From: Sanderia malayensis
Taxonomy: Eukaryota; Cnidaria; Scyphozoa; Semaeostomeae; Pelagiidae
Assembly (NCBI GenBank): GCA_013076295.1
Contig: RQOL01000876.1
Coordinates: 682,001 to 746,000, forward strand
Direction of reading: 5' to 3'
DNA length: 64,000 nucleotides
The translations under genes were made by a program, and so were the position numbers. Under the pieces are notes generated by a model. It worked only from the letters and a program-made list of their open reading frames with translations, was not told where the DNA came from and made no database searches. The first letter of the stretch is position 1, and each line of letters opens with the position of its first letter. Below, in pieces: positions 33,192 through 46,179 of this stretch.

Positions 33192-36100
33192 ATGGAAGAC
33201 ACTCAAGAAAACAAGAAGATAGAAGAGGAATCTTGTACTGATGTTCAAGAAGGTAACTTTAATTCTTCTTTTTTAGATGTTGCTGGAGCATGTTTCATAA
33301 TTGGTCACATAATTAAAAAAATAAATGACATAATTAGAATATGTAATCTATTTTTTTTGATATTTCCAGCAACAATTATATTCCTATGGTTTTGAATGGC
33401 CCACCATTTGCAAAAATAAATAAATTGCTTCATTGACAAGCTCTATTGTTTATTTCATTATAGAGTTTATGCATGGCATTGAACGAATGAATGAAGGTAA
33501 AGAAGTTGTTCCAGGTTAGTTGTATTTCGGGTATTGATCTATGTTTCATTTTCATAGATATACGTATAATTTCATAAATGTATTTGCAGTATTTTCTTGA
33601 TTAAGTGTCTTTTAAATTTATTTATTTATTTTTATTTAAATTTATTTATTCCTGCATTTTAGAGAGGGTGTTTATTTCAATAGGGTTTTATTTATTTTAA
33701 GGTATTTTTTGCTGATGTTGTTTAATCAAGGAGTCTTAATTAGGGAGAATTAAAGTAATTTTATTACCAGTTGTTTTGTTCTGTTACATGCTCTATTATT
33801 GCAACTAAGTTCTGCTGTGTTGTGTCAACAATATGCCTTTAATAGGTCAAGGAAATCATGAAAATTCTCCCTTTTCAGGGCATTTTATCACTAGGATTTC
33901 GTAGATTCCCGTTTAAAAACATCTGCATCAAGTTTTGTCTGATCTGAAAACTAAATATTTTTATTGAGTCCCTTGAATATGACATACTGTTATGATGTAA
34001 CGATTTATTGGTGGTGTATCGAGTTTGCAAAGAAAATCTTTCACTATCAATGAATGAGAGATAAACTATTTATTCAATTCTATGTTAAATTACTTGTCCA
34101 AAAGTGTAATTATATCACATTGCAATAATCATTGTCAGATGTTTCATAAAGGCAAAGAATAAAATCCATTTGTTATTTTATTTGTCAGGTGTTACACACA
34201 TTGAGTATCATGCACCAGTCATATACATAGCTTCTGGTGAAGCACCCATAACAATTGGCAATATCGAACAAGGTTAGTGTTTCATTCAATAGTATCTTTG
34301 TAGTATGTTGTCGTCATTCACTTAATTCCCACAAAGCATCAGGAATTTGATTTGCGAGAAAATATTAGATGTTGCGTGAAGTTTTTGGTTGAGAAACTTT
34401 GGTTTGCTGTAACAGATTTGATATTCACTCAGATAATTTGTTGCAAGTCTTGAAGTCATGTTAGAAGGAGCAAGATTTCTTTGAAGTAGTTTCCATTAAG
34501 TAAATTGTAATTAAGGCGAGAGTTAATTATTAAATACTTGATACACCTATTAGTTTAACGTACGTCCGACTCTATCATATGTGTGTCGTACATTTGTACG
34601 ACCCGCATATATGATAGAGTCGGAACTGTGCTTGAAAATGTTCCTGGTAACAGTCAAGTAACAACTTTTTCTGCAACTTTTGCCTCTCCAAGCTTACAAG
34701 GTGCTTTTCATAATTGTGCTTGTCATTGTATTGTAAACTTTTTAAGGTGATTGATGTTCAGATAAATATTTTTTGCTTAAAGACTAGAGTGAGATGGGGA
34801 CCCATGTAATATGACCACCCATTATCGGCCCAGTAGTCGAAATTCAATCATACAACAGCAAGGATGTATTACCACGCAGGGCATACACTTTTCTCCTTGC
34901 CCCTAAAGCCCCACTTTATTTCTCTGCCCCGTTTATTAACAGTTGTTGTTGTCTCCAAACCATCAACAATGCTAATTTTTTTGGCCAAATGTCACACATA
35001 GCCACAGAGTTTGACTCAATCCACACTTGCTTCTGTTTTTCTCTTTCTTGCCTGTGACTCGATTGGAATGTAAATCGAATGCTTTTCTTTGTATAGATGT
35101 AAATGGAGATAAAGAAGCTGTTGTAAGCAAACCCCAGTCTGTGAATGGTAAGTTTACAAGCTTTCTTTAATCTGATTTTTAATGGGAAAAGATATTTATG
35201 ACAGCACTTCCAACTAGGCATTATATTTGCAACATATTTTCCAACAAAAAGACTTATGTCCAAATGATGATTTTATTTTTCATCAATGTACTAAATCTAT
35301 TATTTATCATTTCTACCGTGTTAGCAACGGAAACAAATTGTCCACCAGAGCAAGCACAAATGAGATGCCACATTGTAATTGTTTTGCCTTAGTTTGTTTA
35401 ACAACAAAAGAGAAGTTAATTGAGTGGAGGTAATGTTTCACCAGAGCAGTTATCTAGGTGTATTTTAGCAGAGATAGCAAATGACAACTATCCCCATCTA
35501 AATCTATTTATGCGACTATCTCGATCTATATCCATTTATGCAACTATCCTGATCTATATCAGTATAGTTGCATCTTGTCATTTGATTAGTTGACTTTATT
35601 CTAACATAAATCGACGTTAGGTAGTTATTTATCAGCCATTAAAAACTACAATAAGGGAAAAAAACTCCCTGGGACACCTGAAAATTTCATTGGATAATGC
35701 CATATTTCTGCACACTTTGTTCCCTGTGAGCAAAATTCGACCCCCACTCAACCTGCAAACAATGGTAGTATTTTCTCATCACCAGGCCAAAATATTAGAA
35801 GAGAATCTTATTAGAAGTGAAATGATTTTATTAAAAGTAGTTTCCATTAAGTAGATTGCAATTAAGGCGAGAGCATACTTGGAGTAATAAGTACAGCCAT
35901 TCATTTAACAGGTGCGAGAACTGCACTTTAAAATGTTCTTTGTTATTCCGTCTTTACTTTACATGTGATTATAATACTTTCATTACTAATTTTTTCTTAC
36001 TGGAATATATTGAAACGTTCTTGAAAAATATTGTTTTTGCAGGTGCAACAGAAAATGCCGAAGACAATACTTATAAAAAACCGACTGAAAAAATTGAATC

Positions 36101-39100
36101 TGAAAACAATTCAAATGAAGGTGAGTCTACAAAGCTTCTCAAGTTTTAATTTCAATTTGGACACTTTGGAAAATTGTTATTTTTGTCTGCGTATATCTAT
36201 TAACCCAAAATATCTGATATTTTTTATTTGTTCTTCCAAATTTCATATTCAGCTAAGATTTGAACCGATGGCAAATAACCCAGCTGTTTTGTATATCGTA
36301 TGTTTTGGCAGTTTGACTTTAGGTTTGCATTGCGCCATCTGAAACGCCATCATCATGGTTTATTCTGCTGTTTAGTTATTGTTAGAAGTCTCTCATTTTC
36401 GTTAGATTTTTCTGGATTAAGAAAGAGATATCGGAAAGAATGTGCCAAGCATGAAGTCAATTGTGTAGAGCATGGTTATATCAAGCCACTAAATTTGCAC
36501 ATTCAAGATTTCGCAGTAAATCTTACGATAAGAGAAGAGAAGAGAAGGTCAGCTGCCGATAAGAGCTTCCAAGGTGAAATGGACAGACACATGGAGTCTT
36601 TGAAAGATCATGGTCACACTATTAAATTTGAGGAACTGTTAAATATGGTGCAAGATAATAAAAAAGGCCGAATTGTCTTTGTCAGCGGAATAGCCGGAAT
36701 CGGAAAGTCTGTTCTAGCGAAAAGAATTGCTTACGACTGGTCATGCAGCGAAAAATACAGACATGTAAAGTGCTGTTTATACATCACATGCAGAAAGTTA
36801 AACAACTTCCTCTATAAAAGTGACAAAGAAATTGAAATTGAGGAAATTGAAAAATATTTTGAAGATGTCTCCATTGAAGATGATAAAGCTACGTTGTTTC
36901 TTATTGATGGGCTCGATGAACTTCAAAAACCTGACATGATTCAAGCATTCACTGAGAAGTTTCCCGAATCAAAGTTTTTAATCCTGGGAAGACCTCACAG
37001 CCAACACTTTGTTGATAAAATCAAAGAGAGGTACCAAAAGTTGGAAATCCTTGGACTTGATGGTGATCAAATTCAGGAATATATCCAAAAGTTTAACATA
37101 TTATCAACAACCGCGACTGAGAATCAACCATCAACAGAACAAAAAATCAAGGAGACCCTTCAAAAGTCAACAAATATATCGGCAGTGACAACAATTCCGC
37201 AGTTTTTGACGACACTGTGCTGTATTGCAATGTTGTCAACAGAAAATATATCTATTTCAAATAACACAAGTATTTACTCTTGGATGTTATTTTTGTTCCT
37301 GAGACAGCACTTCCAAGGCAAAGAATCGGACAACCAATATCTTGGATGGGAAATTTTTTCGAGTTATTCAGAGCAGTTGCTGGCGATATGTAAACAGGCA
37401 TTCAAGCTATACAGCTCGGGAAACATTATCTTCAAAAAGACGGAGCTAGAGTGTAAAGATGAAAAGTTTATTGAAGGGTTTCTACTTGGTGTGAAGAACA
37501 GTGCTGGAGGCATTACCAAGTATATGTTCAAACACCTCACTATTATGGAGTTCCTGGCTTCTATTCACGTCTATTTCGCCAAAAACAAAGGCAAGTTATT
37601 TGAGGAATTATTGAAGAAAGAGCGCTACGAAATTATTTCTTTTGTGTGCAGTTTTGTACGATTCAGTTTGATAGAGAAAACTTCATCATTTGATGACGAA
37701 GAGGACGTTTCTTACCAGGTATTATCAGGCTAAACAACTTCTTGATGGCAACAAAACTACTGAACCTAATGATAATTATAATATATATCATAATGTATTA
37801 ATATAATTGATTATTACTATATTTCGTATCAGTTGATAACACGCCTTGGTGATGAAATGATCAGAGACGGAGACGAACGTAATAAGGTTTGTTGCGCTTT
37901 AAGTAAGGTTTGCAATTTTCAATTTAAAGCTTGATGATAATAATTATATGATAGTAATCAATATATGATATATTATCTGTAATAATGTAAATAAAATTAT
38001 CATTACATTCACTGTCAGGTTACAAAGAATCGTGGTGATGGAGTGATCACATATGAAGACGCGCAGAGCGTAATCCGTGGTATTTTAAACAAGGTTTGCA
38101 AGTTTAAATTCGATGCTCCTGATTATGATTGTAATTGTTTATTATATAGAATATTATTACATATACAAGTATAATTGGTCTTTTATTATATCTTCTAACA
38201 GTTGCCAAATAATGAAGTTCTGTTAAAAATGAGATTTCTGGCCGACTGTTTCGTTACAAGCGACAAAGTCCGTGATGCGAATTTCTTGGTAAAGCTGCTA
38301 AAGTCTATAAAGCCAAGTTCAAATATCAATGTGGGGCTCGAGGCTCTTGACCAGTCAAATATGTTATCCATTCTGAAGTTGGCGACTGGAAATAAAATGG
38401 CATATTCTGAAATCAAGAATACTTTCAGTGGGATTAAATTTGATATAGATGATTTGAAGGAGATGGAATTGTTTGCCTACACCACGTGGATGGACATTGG
38501 CTGGGTTCAAATGAAAAATATAGAACATTTTACTGTGGACCAGTCACTGTTTATCCACCGCAACGTGGCTTTCTGTGGGGGAGTTGGGTTTTTTAACTGC
38601 AAGGTCCTTTTGTTCACCACCAATGCGAATGAATCATCAACAACAACAACAACATTGTACAATGTCAGGAGAAGTAAGAAAATTAGATTGAAAAAGTTGC
38701 GTATGTGGAAAATGAACATCGGTCAATCAGAATTAAGCTCAGCCGCCAATCTATTTGGATTGGCGGAGGAGGTTAGGTTGACTGATGTTTGGGTTGGTGC
38801 AAAGGACTTCGAGTGGATCATGAAGAAATTGATTGAAATGGACCAACCCAGGTTGAAGAGGATGTTTTTATATCGATGTCCACTGGTGAATTATAATGTG
38901 AAGCAAAAGGTAAGAACATTATTACCTTTATTCAGTGGCGTAGCCAGGGCGGGAAGATTGGGGGGGCAAACAGGCAAATTTTTTGGCAAATGAAGCCTTG
39001 TTTTTTTGTCTTACCCCCCTACAAATTTTATTGCACATTTGCACTTTTCTCAGAGACCAACTTTCTGCGAATTGGGGGGGCGGCTGCCCCCCCTTGCCCC

Positions 39101-42100
39101 CCCCTCGCTACGCTACTGCCTTTATTGTCACTGTCTATTTCATATATATATTTAATTATTTTATCAATGTATTACTTTAAACTTTAATTACAATATTGTA
39201 ATGTTGAAGAAATAAAGTTTTAAATGTAATGAGTAATTCCCGTTGGAAATTTCATTCAACGGCATTTGCCAAGTTTTTGTTGATTTTTGAAGAGCATTAG
39301 TTAACAACTCTGGCACAAAGCTTTAGCAAGTTTTATAGTTTCACACTCAAAAGTGCATAACTGCTGCGTAATTTCAAGTATTTGCTTGAAGTTTATGTGA
39401 TTTTGCTAAATGTTAGCAAAATGTCTTGATATTTTGCTTTGTGTTGTGTTAGGCGGTGCTAAAATATTTACATTTTTACTGATCAACAAATTCTCAAATG
39501 TTTTCGAAATTATGCTGTACTTTTTTGTTTAACTGTCGTTTGTCCATCGTATTCGTAATTATAAAGGCTGATTTTCATATAACGTATTTCAACGGAATTC
39601 ATCGTAATTCAAAGTCTACGATCAATTAAGATTATTTCCGTGATATGAAAACCGACCAAATTATATGAAAACCGCCTATCGTAAATGATCCTAGCAAAAC
39701 GTAATTCAACGTAATTCGTCGGAAGAAATCAAAAAAATTTGTTTCTTCCGAAAAAATACGACAAATTAAGACGAATTACGGTCGATAAATTATATGAAAA
39801 CCAGAAATGCGTCAAATGCGATAAATGCGTTGAAATATTGGTAGCAAAATCTCGTTTTGACCAAGTTACCCTCGCTCTGATTTCCAAAATTGTTCATAGA
39901 ATAATTTTTCTATGATCTTACCTGAAAAAATATTCTCTGTCGTGTATCCTCAGTTCTTGAATAAGTGCATGAAAGTGGCCAGAACGCTCACGTTCTTGAA
40001 AAATTTTCCGAACCCAAAATCTCTTTTTCTTATATTTTTTTCGTGTTGGCAATTGTTTCTTTTTCCTTAAAAGACCTATGATAAGTATCAAATTGCGTTG
40101 CAGCATTAATCTATTATTTATTGCACCTGGCATGATGTGATTTCTGTATTTTTAGGCCCAACGTTATTTGCCTCCAAAATAATTTAAGATTACGCGCCAT
40201 ATCCAAAAGGAACATGTGATCATAGACACGTGATCGTATCAGCCTTTTCCAGATAAATTACGATGAATTAAGACGAAATACGTTTTGCGGTTTTCATATG
40301 TCGTGAAAATCGTGGACCTTGAATTACGATGAATTACGTTGAAATACGTTATATGAAAACCAGCCTTAAAGAAAAACCTCAACATCTTGGGCAATATTTG
40401 CAGTTTTATTATTATATCATTAGATTACGATTATGAACTATTATGTTTACTATGAAAGAGATATTGTGCATGTTTTTGTAAACTGTAGTGACATAGTTTC
40501 AGCCAAAACTATTAACTGCTTGTTTTTCAATTTCAGATGAAAGAGAATGGAGTAATAATATATGAGGATTGTAAGTGAACTAAAATGTTTCTACTATTTC
40601 ATATAATGTTGTGCAGCTCTTCTCTTGACATATGTTTATATTTTCATTTATCAGGCTAATGTACTAAATGTACTAAATGCAACAGGATTTTCATGTCCAG
40701 TGGCTTATGTTATGTTATTATTTTATTATTTCCCAATCGATCATTTGATTTCTATTTGCAGGGCCAAGATCACCAATCCTCATTTTATGTGAACCAGAAA
40801 GCCGTGACTTTGTTCTTCAACTGAAAGAAAAACTGGATGATAAGAATGGTCATATTGCGATGGATGAAAACATTGAAGAGTTTAAAAGACGATATAATGA
40901 ACTCCCTTGCATTCTGGTTGTCTTTGTTCAACATCAAATATCAGAAAAAGCTAAGAATGAGATTCTTTTCGCCAAGGTAAATGGTTTTGCTAAGACGAGT
41001 CTGAATTTGTGTTTCATATTCAGTGGATATTTGTGTCATCTATTTACTCTCTTTTTTTTGTTGGTTGTCTTTATCAAATTTATTTGTCTTTAATTATAGA
41101 ACAAACGGATTAAAATTCTACTTGTGAAGTTGGAAGCAGATTTTCATCCAAGTGAAGCGTTGAGTTTTGTGTTTGATCCAAGCCCGTGTTTGGACTTCAC
41201 AGAAAAACGAAATAGTGCCGAAATGGCTATCGAATTAAATCGGACGATATTAGCTATCATAGCGGGTAAGTTGAATTAGCAATAAACATTGGACATTTTT
41301 CATCATCACTCCACAAATGAAATTGAACTTTGACAACATTGAAATTGAGCATTTCTTGTATGATTTGGTTATTATTGATTTATTATTTCCAGATGAAAAG
41401 TTCATCGTAATTTCGAATGCGCCGGGGAACCAGGTCGAAGCAATTCAACTGAAACAGAAATTCGCAGATGAAATCGGTTGTCCTGTGTTTGTTAATGTGG
41501 AGTTATGGAAGTATGAACCTCGAGTAGTTGTCGTTTTATTGACTGGTGAATACGAAAAATCTGAAAAATGTAGTGAGATGATGAAATATGCTGAGGTAAG
41601 GTTGTCAGTTCTTGTTTCTTGTTTTTTTTTATAAGAAACCTAGCTCTAGACACCCTAAAATTTAAGAAACTTTTCAAACTACAAGGAAATATTTAAAAAA
41701 CATTAGAAATTTGGAAACGCATTTTTCCTTTACGGATTTAACAAATGTCAACTACAGTAAGTATTTTTGAGGACCAAACTAAAGACTACATACAATCAAC
41801 CGAAATTAACGATATGGACATGATTGGAGCGTTCTTTTGGGAACTTTTTTTGCCTCTTCCATTTTCTCGAGACTTTGGAGAGATGAAAAGCGCGTTCTTT
41901 TGGTCAATTCTCCGGAAAATCTGAGACTTCGCAGTCTCCAAACTCTTCTGTTTCCAGAGCAAGAAGAATTTGGAGGCTCGGCAGAGATTCTTCGAAACTC
42001 TTGCGTTGCTTTTTTGGAGTCATGGATCGGAAGTCTCCGAACTCTACTTTTTTCCGAATTCGGAAAAGACAAATTTCCCAACAGAGCGCGCCCGATGTTG

Positions 42101-43210
42101 CTTTAGATTTTAACTCGCATTGACGATTTTTTCTTTGTTATAAGACTAATGTTTTGCTATATCCACTTTTTTGTTTTCACTGCAATGTTTTTTCATTAAA
42201 TCAAGAAACTTCAAGAAGGTTTTACTACTAGTCCTTGAACCAGATTTTTCATAAAAAGGGCACTATATGATTGTTTATAAAGTTCATTCCAGTCTGTTGC
42301 TTTCAAATGTTTAATCAGTCGGTTCGCTTTAGCATGTTGATACACTTTATTATGTTGTTTTCTTTTGTTGTATTTTTAGTCTTGGGATCCAATGATTACA
42401 GCAGTGAAGCTGGATAATGACTTCCATCCTGGCGAACCATTAAATATCATTGTAAGAGACAGTACGTGTATATGCTGGACTGACAAAACAAATTTTGACA
42501 CAAATTTTGCAAAGGTGAAGGAAGAAATCAATGCTAAATTTCGTAAGTCTTTTGTTCTGTTATGGCGAATCTTATATTGAATTTATATATCTTAATAATT
42601 TGCTATTAACAGTGACTTGAGACAGAATTCCTCTTAATTTTACTCTGGATATGATGGTTGTGAAACTCAAAGACTCTTTCTACTATGTGACACTTCCATT
42701 TACAGGGTACTTATAATCATATTAAAGGTCTTGACGAATATAAGTAAAAAAATTTCTAGATATTTCGAGAAGTAAGAATTAGTCATGCTTGTGAAGTAAA
42801 AAATAAAGTAATGCAATTGATTATATAATGGACCATAATTAGATTTTACGTATTTATACAAAATAGACACGCTACACTATCAGTCGTATAAATATTGGCA
42901 AGGGAATTTTCTAATTGATTTTTTGAGTCGATAGAGATGAAATATATAAGATATTCTTATATCCCATCTGCTACGGTTAAGGGCCCCCTGCTGTTTTTTA
43001 TTATTTTCCAGTTCAATAAAACTCTATACGGTGATTTCAGATTTTAAAATATTCATTCCCAGAAGCTATTGTAAAAGCTTACATCACTTCAACAAATTCT
43101 ACACAATCTTGACATCATTTTTATTTGTATCAATTTTGTTATTGTTTTATTGAAATGAGAGAAAAGCCACTTTTAACACCTGAATGTTTTCGTTTTTAGC
43201 AATATGGTGA
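33192..43210 (+). CDS. NLR-type receptor: NACHT, LRR-like region, tandem C-terminal TIR-like domains
   Basis: Fifteen exons join to 1088 codons plus stop with every phase matching: 33192-33252, 33464-33514, 34189-34272, 35097-35147, 36043-36120, 36406-37718, 37833-37886, 38019-38093, 38202-38909, 40537-40570, 40762-40976, 41100-41265, 41393-41595, 42380-42542, 43200-43210. The start sits in GACCATGG. Residues 1-108 are acidic linker. NACHT follows: P-loop GIAGIGKSVLA (about 203-213), Walker B LFLIDGLDEL, FLTTLCCIAML and FKHLTIMEFLAS. Residues 590-825 have weak LRR-like spacing near the end. Residues 837-963 and 964-1085 are two related TIR-like domains. NACHT proteins are cytosolic immune sensors that oligomerise on activation; the ligand and output here are unknown. 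A conventional N-terminal CARD, DEATH or PYD domain is not visible. The gene looks intact. Confidence 0.88.
34566..34623. repeat. Hairpin in NLR intron 3
   Basis: CCGACTCTATCATAT at the left pairs with its complement at the right, and an inner GTCGTAC/GTACGAC stem extends it. The paralogous sequence in a later intron (35820-35930) lacks it, so it is an insertion of about 58 bp. Confidence 0.8.
38933..39118. mobile_element. hAT-type MITE in NLR intron (186 bp)
   Basis: It starts CAGTGGCGTAGC and ends GCTACGCTACTG. The 8-bp duplication CCTTTATT is at 38925-38932 and 39119-39126. It begins 15 bp after the splice donor region of the preceding exon. Confidence 0.93.
39565..40366 (-). mobile_element. 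Harbinger element derivative in NLR intron (802 bp)
   Basis: Terminal repeats AGGCTGATTTTCATATAACG and complement, with TAA duplicated at 39562-39564 and 40367-40369. The minus strand still encodes a HARBI1-like N-terminus (see 39918-40133); the catalytic part is deleted. Confidence 0.88.
39918..40133 (-). pseudogene. HARBI1-like transposase N-terminal fragment
   Basis: 71 codons with KKRFWVRKIFQERERSGHF, ALIQELRIHDREYFFR. This is the start of Harbinger nucleases (WVR.I...R...G.FH.L..EL...DRE.F.R). The DDE core is absent. The reading frame is open from its ATG to the stop, which suggests a fairly young deletion derivative. Confidence 0.8.
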
Positions 43211-43327
43211 TGGTGTGTGATGGTGCTGTAAAATGGCTTTTGCAATGACACAAATGAAGTCAAAGATAGGATTTGTAAATATACGGGATTCAACAGTATA
43301 GCGAACAAGTTTTTATTTTTATCATTA

Positions 43328-43333
43328 AATAAA
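43328..43333 (+). terminator. Polyadenylation signal for the NLR
   Basis: AATAAA 118 bp after the NLR stop codon. Confidence 0.6.
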
Positions 43334-43624
43334 GTCTCTTTAATATTTTAATATTTTTTTATAATTACACAAACAGAGTGAATATTTATTGTTCATTATT
43401 CACCATCGTTGCACAATGACCATAATTTTGCTTTGCTTCTCCGCTGCGGTTTGCTGACCTTGCGTAAAAGCATGAAGTGGTTGTTGCTACTTGGGACTGC
43501 GCATAATGGATTGGTAAGAGCTTCATAATTGATTTACCTGTGTTTAGTTAGACTATTTTTTATATGAATGCTTGCCAAAAGGAAATTGAAAAATATCAAA
43601 TGAATCCGGAATGAAACTGCTGCA

Positions 43625-43900
43625 AAACCTTGCCCGCACAAAACCCCTGGCCCTGATGAGATTCCTTGAAAAGGCTCGGTATCTATAGCACCTAATGACT
43701 GCTTTCAAAAGTCTCTCTGTCTTGGGGTTGTACTAAAAGAATGGAAAGGGCAACTGTTACGCCTGTCTTAAAGAAAGGAAATAGAAACGACCCAAGCAAC
43801 TGCAGGCCTGCAGGCCATTGTCGCTAACCTACATAACATGTAAAATCCTTGAACATATTGTTTGTTCCAGTCTCCAGTATTACTCCAAAAGGCGTTTGAT
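43625..43900 (+). pseudogene. Non-LTR retrotransposon RT fragment
   Basis: In shifting frames the sequence reads KTPGPDEIP, IAP..FQKSLCLGVVLKEWK, VLKKGNRNDPSN.RP and CKILEHIV, the fingers region of LINE reverse transcriptase. No catalytic YxDD segment follows. It is a decayed fragment. Confidence 0.8.
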
Positions 43901-46177
43901 AAGCTGACTTAATTTCAACATCATTTTATCAAAGGTGTTATTTCCGTTTGTTTTTTTTTATAATACAGATATGCAGGCCGAAATGGCGTAAGTTAACACA
44001 ATGAATGGAAATAATTAGAAATAATATGACATAAGAATTAAAGTAAGAAAAACGACAACTTTTCAAAATGAGATAACCTAAGGTCTGGGACATTGTCCGA
44101 GATTTGGTGATGGCTTTGGTTCATGAACTTGTCCAACCTTTTATTCCTTCTCTGTTGCACATGCGCGAGCCTTTTTCAAGCAATGTAGCCTCGATTTGAA
44201 ATTTAGCATAATTTTTGGAAATGTTGCATAATTTTAGGACAGTTTTGGCATAATTTCCAATCCAAATTGGGTAGGATCTGCTGCTTGCTTCCCAAAGTTC
44301 TTCCTTCGAGAAATTAGAACCTTTCGCTTCTACCTTGATTGGATTCTTTTTTGGCAGTTGCGTGAAAACGTTCTTTGTTTCCATATTCACACACTTATGG
44401 CCGTCTGTGTAGCCGTCATCGCAAATGAGGTTTGTTTGATGTTTGTAGACATAAATACAATTGCACTATTTATCTTTTTGCCAGAAACAACCTGTCACAC
44501 ACAAGTTTCAGGTTTGCCAAAGTTCAACGATAATTAAGGCATCTGATAGTCAACTAAAAAAATTTAAATTTAATTTGCCCGCTGGATATATTAATAAGCA
44601 ACAACTTACAGCAAAAGCTAATGTTTTTCCACGTATTTTTGACAAAGATAAAGCCTCTGTGTTGTGTTTTGATTTAACTTTTTTGTGTTAACTTGATAAA
44701 GCAGGTTGTCTCACAGGATGAACCTGGTAAAAATGATACTCTCGTAACAAAATAGTTTGTTAAAGTACATCATACTAAATTTCTAGATTTTTACTATAGA
44801 ATATTAAAAGCAATCAGTCTTTCAATCAATCAATCAAAAGCAGTCAGTCTTCAAAGCAATACATGTTGCAATTTGCAACACTTTTTATAGCAAATCAATA
44901 TGATATATAATGAGAAGTAAATGAGGATTTAATGAAGAACTTAGGAATTGAGAAAGGCTGTAGAAGTAAGAGAAACTCATTTTGGATATATTTTTCATAT
45001 ATGCATGAAATTTGCAAACCTTTTTATGATTCAGGAAGGTGATATCAGATTCCGCAACACATGTTCCACATACAATAAGGGGGAAAAGTCCTGTGATACT
45101 TGTGATTTTTGCAAGTTTTGCACCCTTCTCCCCCTCCTCCCTCAGAAAATGCTGTTTTTAAAATTATGCCTTTGTCAAACATACTGAATATTTGCCTGCA
45201 AATGTAAATATTTGGAGAACTTAATCACATTGTTCGTTTGCACTAAATGCTGTGATGTTGAGCCTTGTTCAGTGTTGTTCAGAAAGGTTTGATAGCCACC
45301 AAACTTGCACTGAGCAAATTTGTTCAGTTGCTGAACATTTCCTTTGTTCTTGCATTGTTCAGTGTTTACAGTATTTGACCAGCCACTGTAAGTTCATTTG
45401 TGCTTACTCAAGTTATGACCTTTGGTTATTATCCTTGTTCAGTAAAGTGTTTCATGCATTGGACCAATACACTGCTAAACGACACTTAACATTGCTGATA
45501 AAAGTTCCATGGTTTTGAGTGAAGCGTTCCTGGCATTTGACCGAGGCTTTGATCTATAAAATGCTGACAAAATTCTTTTTGTAGGATGATTGCAATGGTT
45601 TCTTTGAGAGAAGAACATTGTTTTAGGAAGAGTGTGCGGAAGGAGGTTTAATATATCCAAAAATGGAAGTTTGCATGTTTGTAGTTTTCTTGTAATTTTG
45701 CAAGTGCCCCAAGGACTTTGTGCTTCAAGGATTGATGGCTTTTGGTTTTGTTTGAAAACTAAAGTTGTACTGATTGGTTTGGTGTAACTTTGACATGTAT
45801 CTGACAACTATAAGTTACGTAACTTACACCTTAAAGTACTGTACCTTTAGCAAATAGGGTCATTTTTCAGTGCTATGAGTTGATTTAGGGGTATTTCAAG
45901 CATGCTGATGAAGAATGTGTGGATTCCAAGCGAAGTTTCCTAATCTGAAGGCTCCAAAATGTCAAATTTGGATATCCACCAGAAACAATGCCAGGCAAAA
46001 TCAGCAAAGTTTTTTAGGACAATACCTGGCACAGCAATGGGACTAAGACATTAAATGGTATTGCAGATATAGCGATCAAAAAACTTGGTACAGTGGTGTG
46101 CAGTAAAGATATCTACAAAACGAAGCTCTTTCTGCATGGGATTGATGACGTCATTCCGATATCATAAGAATTTGTTC
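43901..46177. other. Non-genic stretch
   Basis: No gene is recognised. Short ORFs here (for example 44121-44390 minus) show no motif. The first coding exon of TRAPPC2L, expected to be about 33 nt, was looked for here and in the region up to 57.5 kb and not found. Confidence 0.45.
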
Positions 46178-46179
46178 TG

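Noticed and set aside
35327..35376. Possible extra NLR exon between 35147 and 36043
   Set aside because: It has an AG acceptor and an open frame, but the available GT leaves phase 0, which does not match the phase-1 neighbours.
44121..44390. 89-residue minus-strand ORF
   Set aside because: No motif, and no supporting splice or neighbour context.
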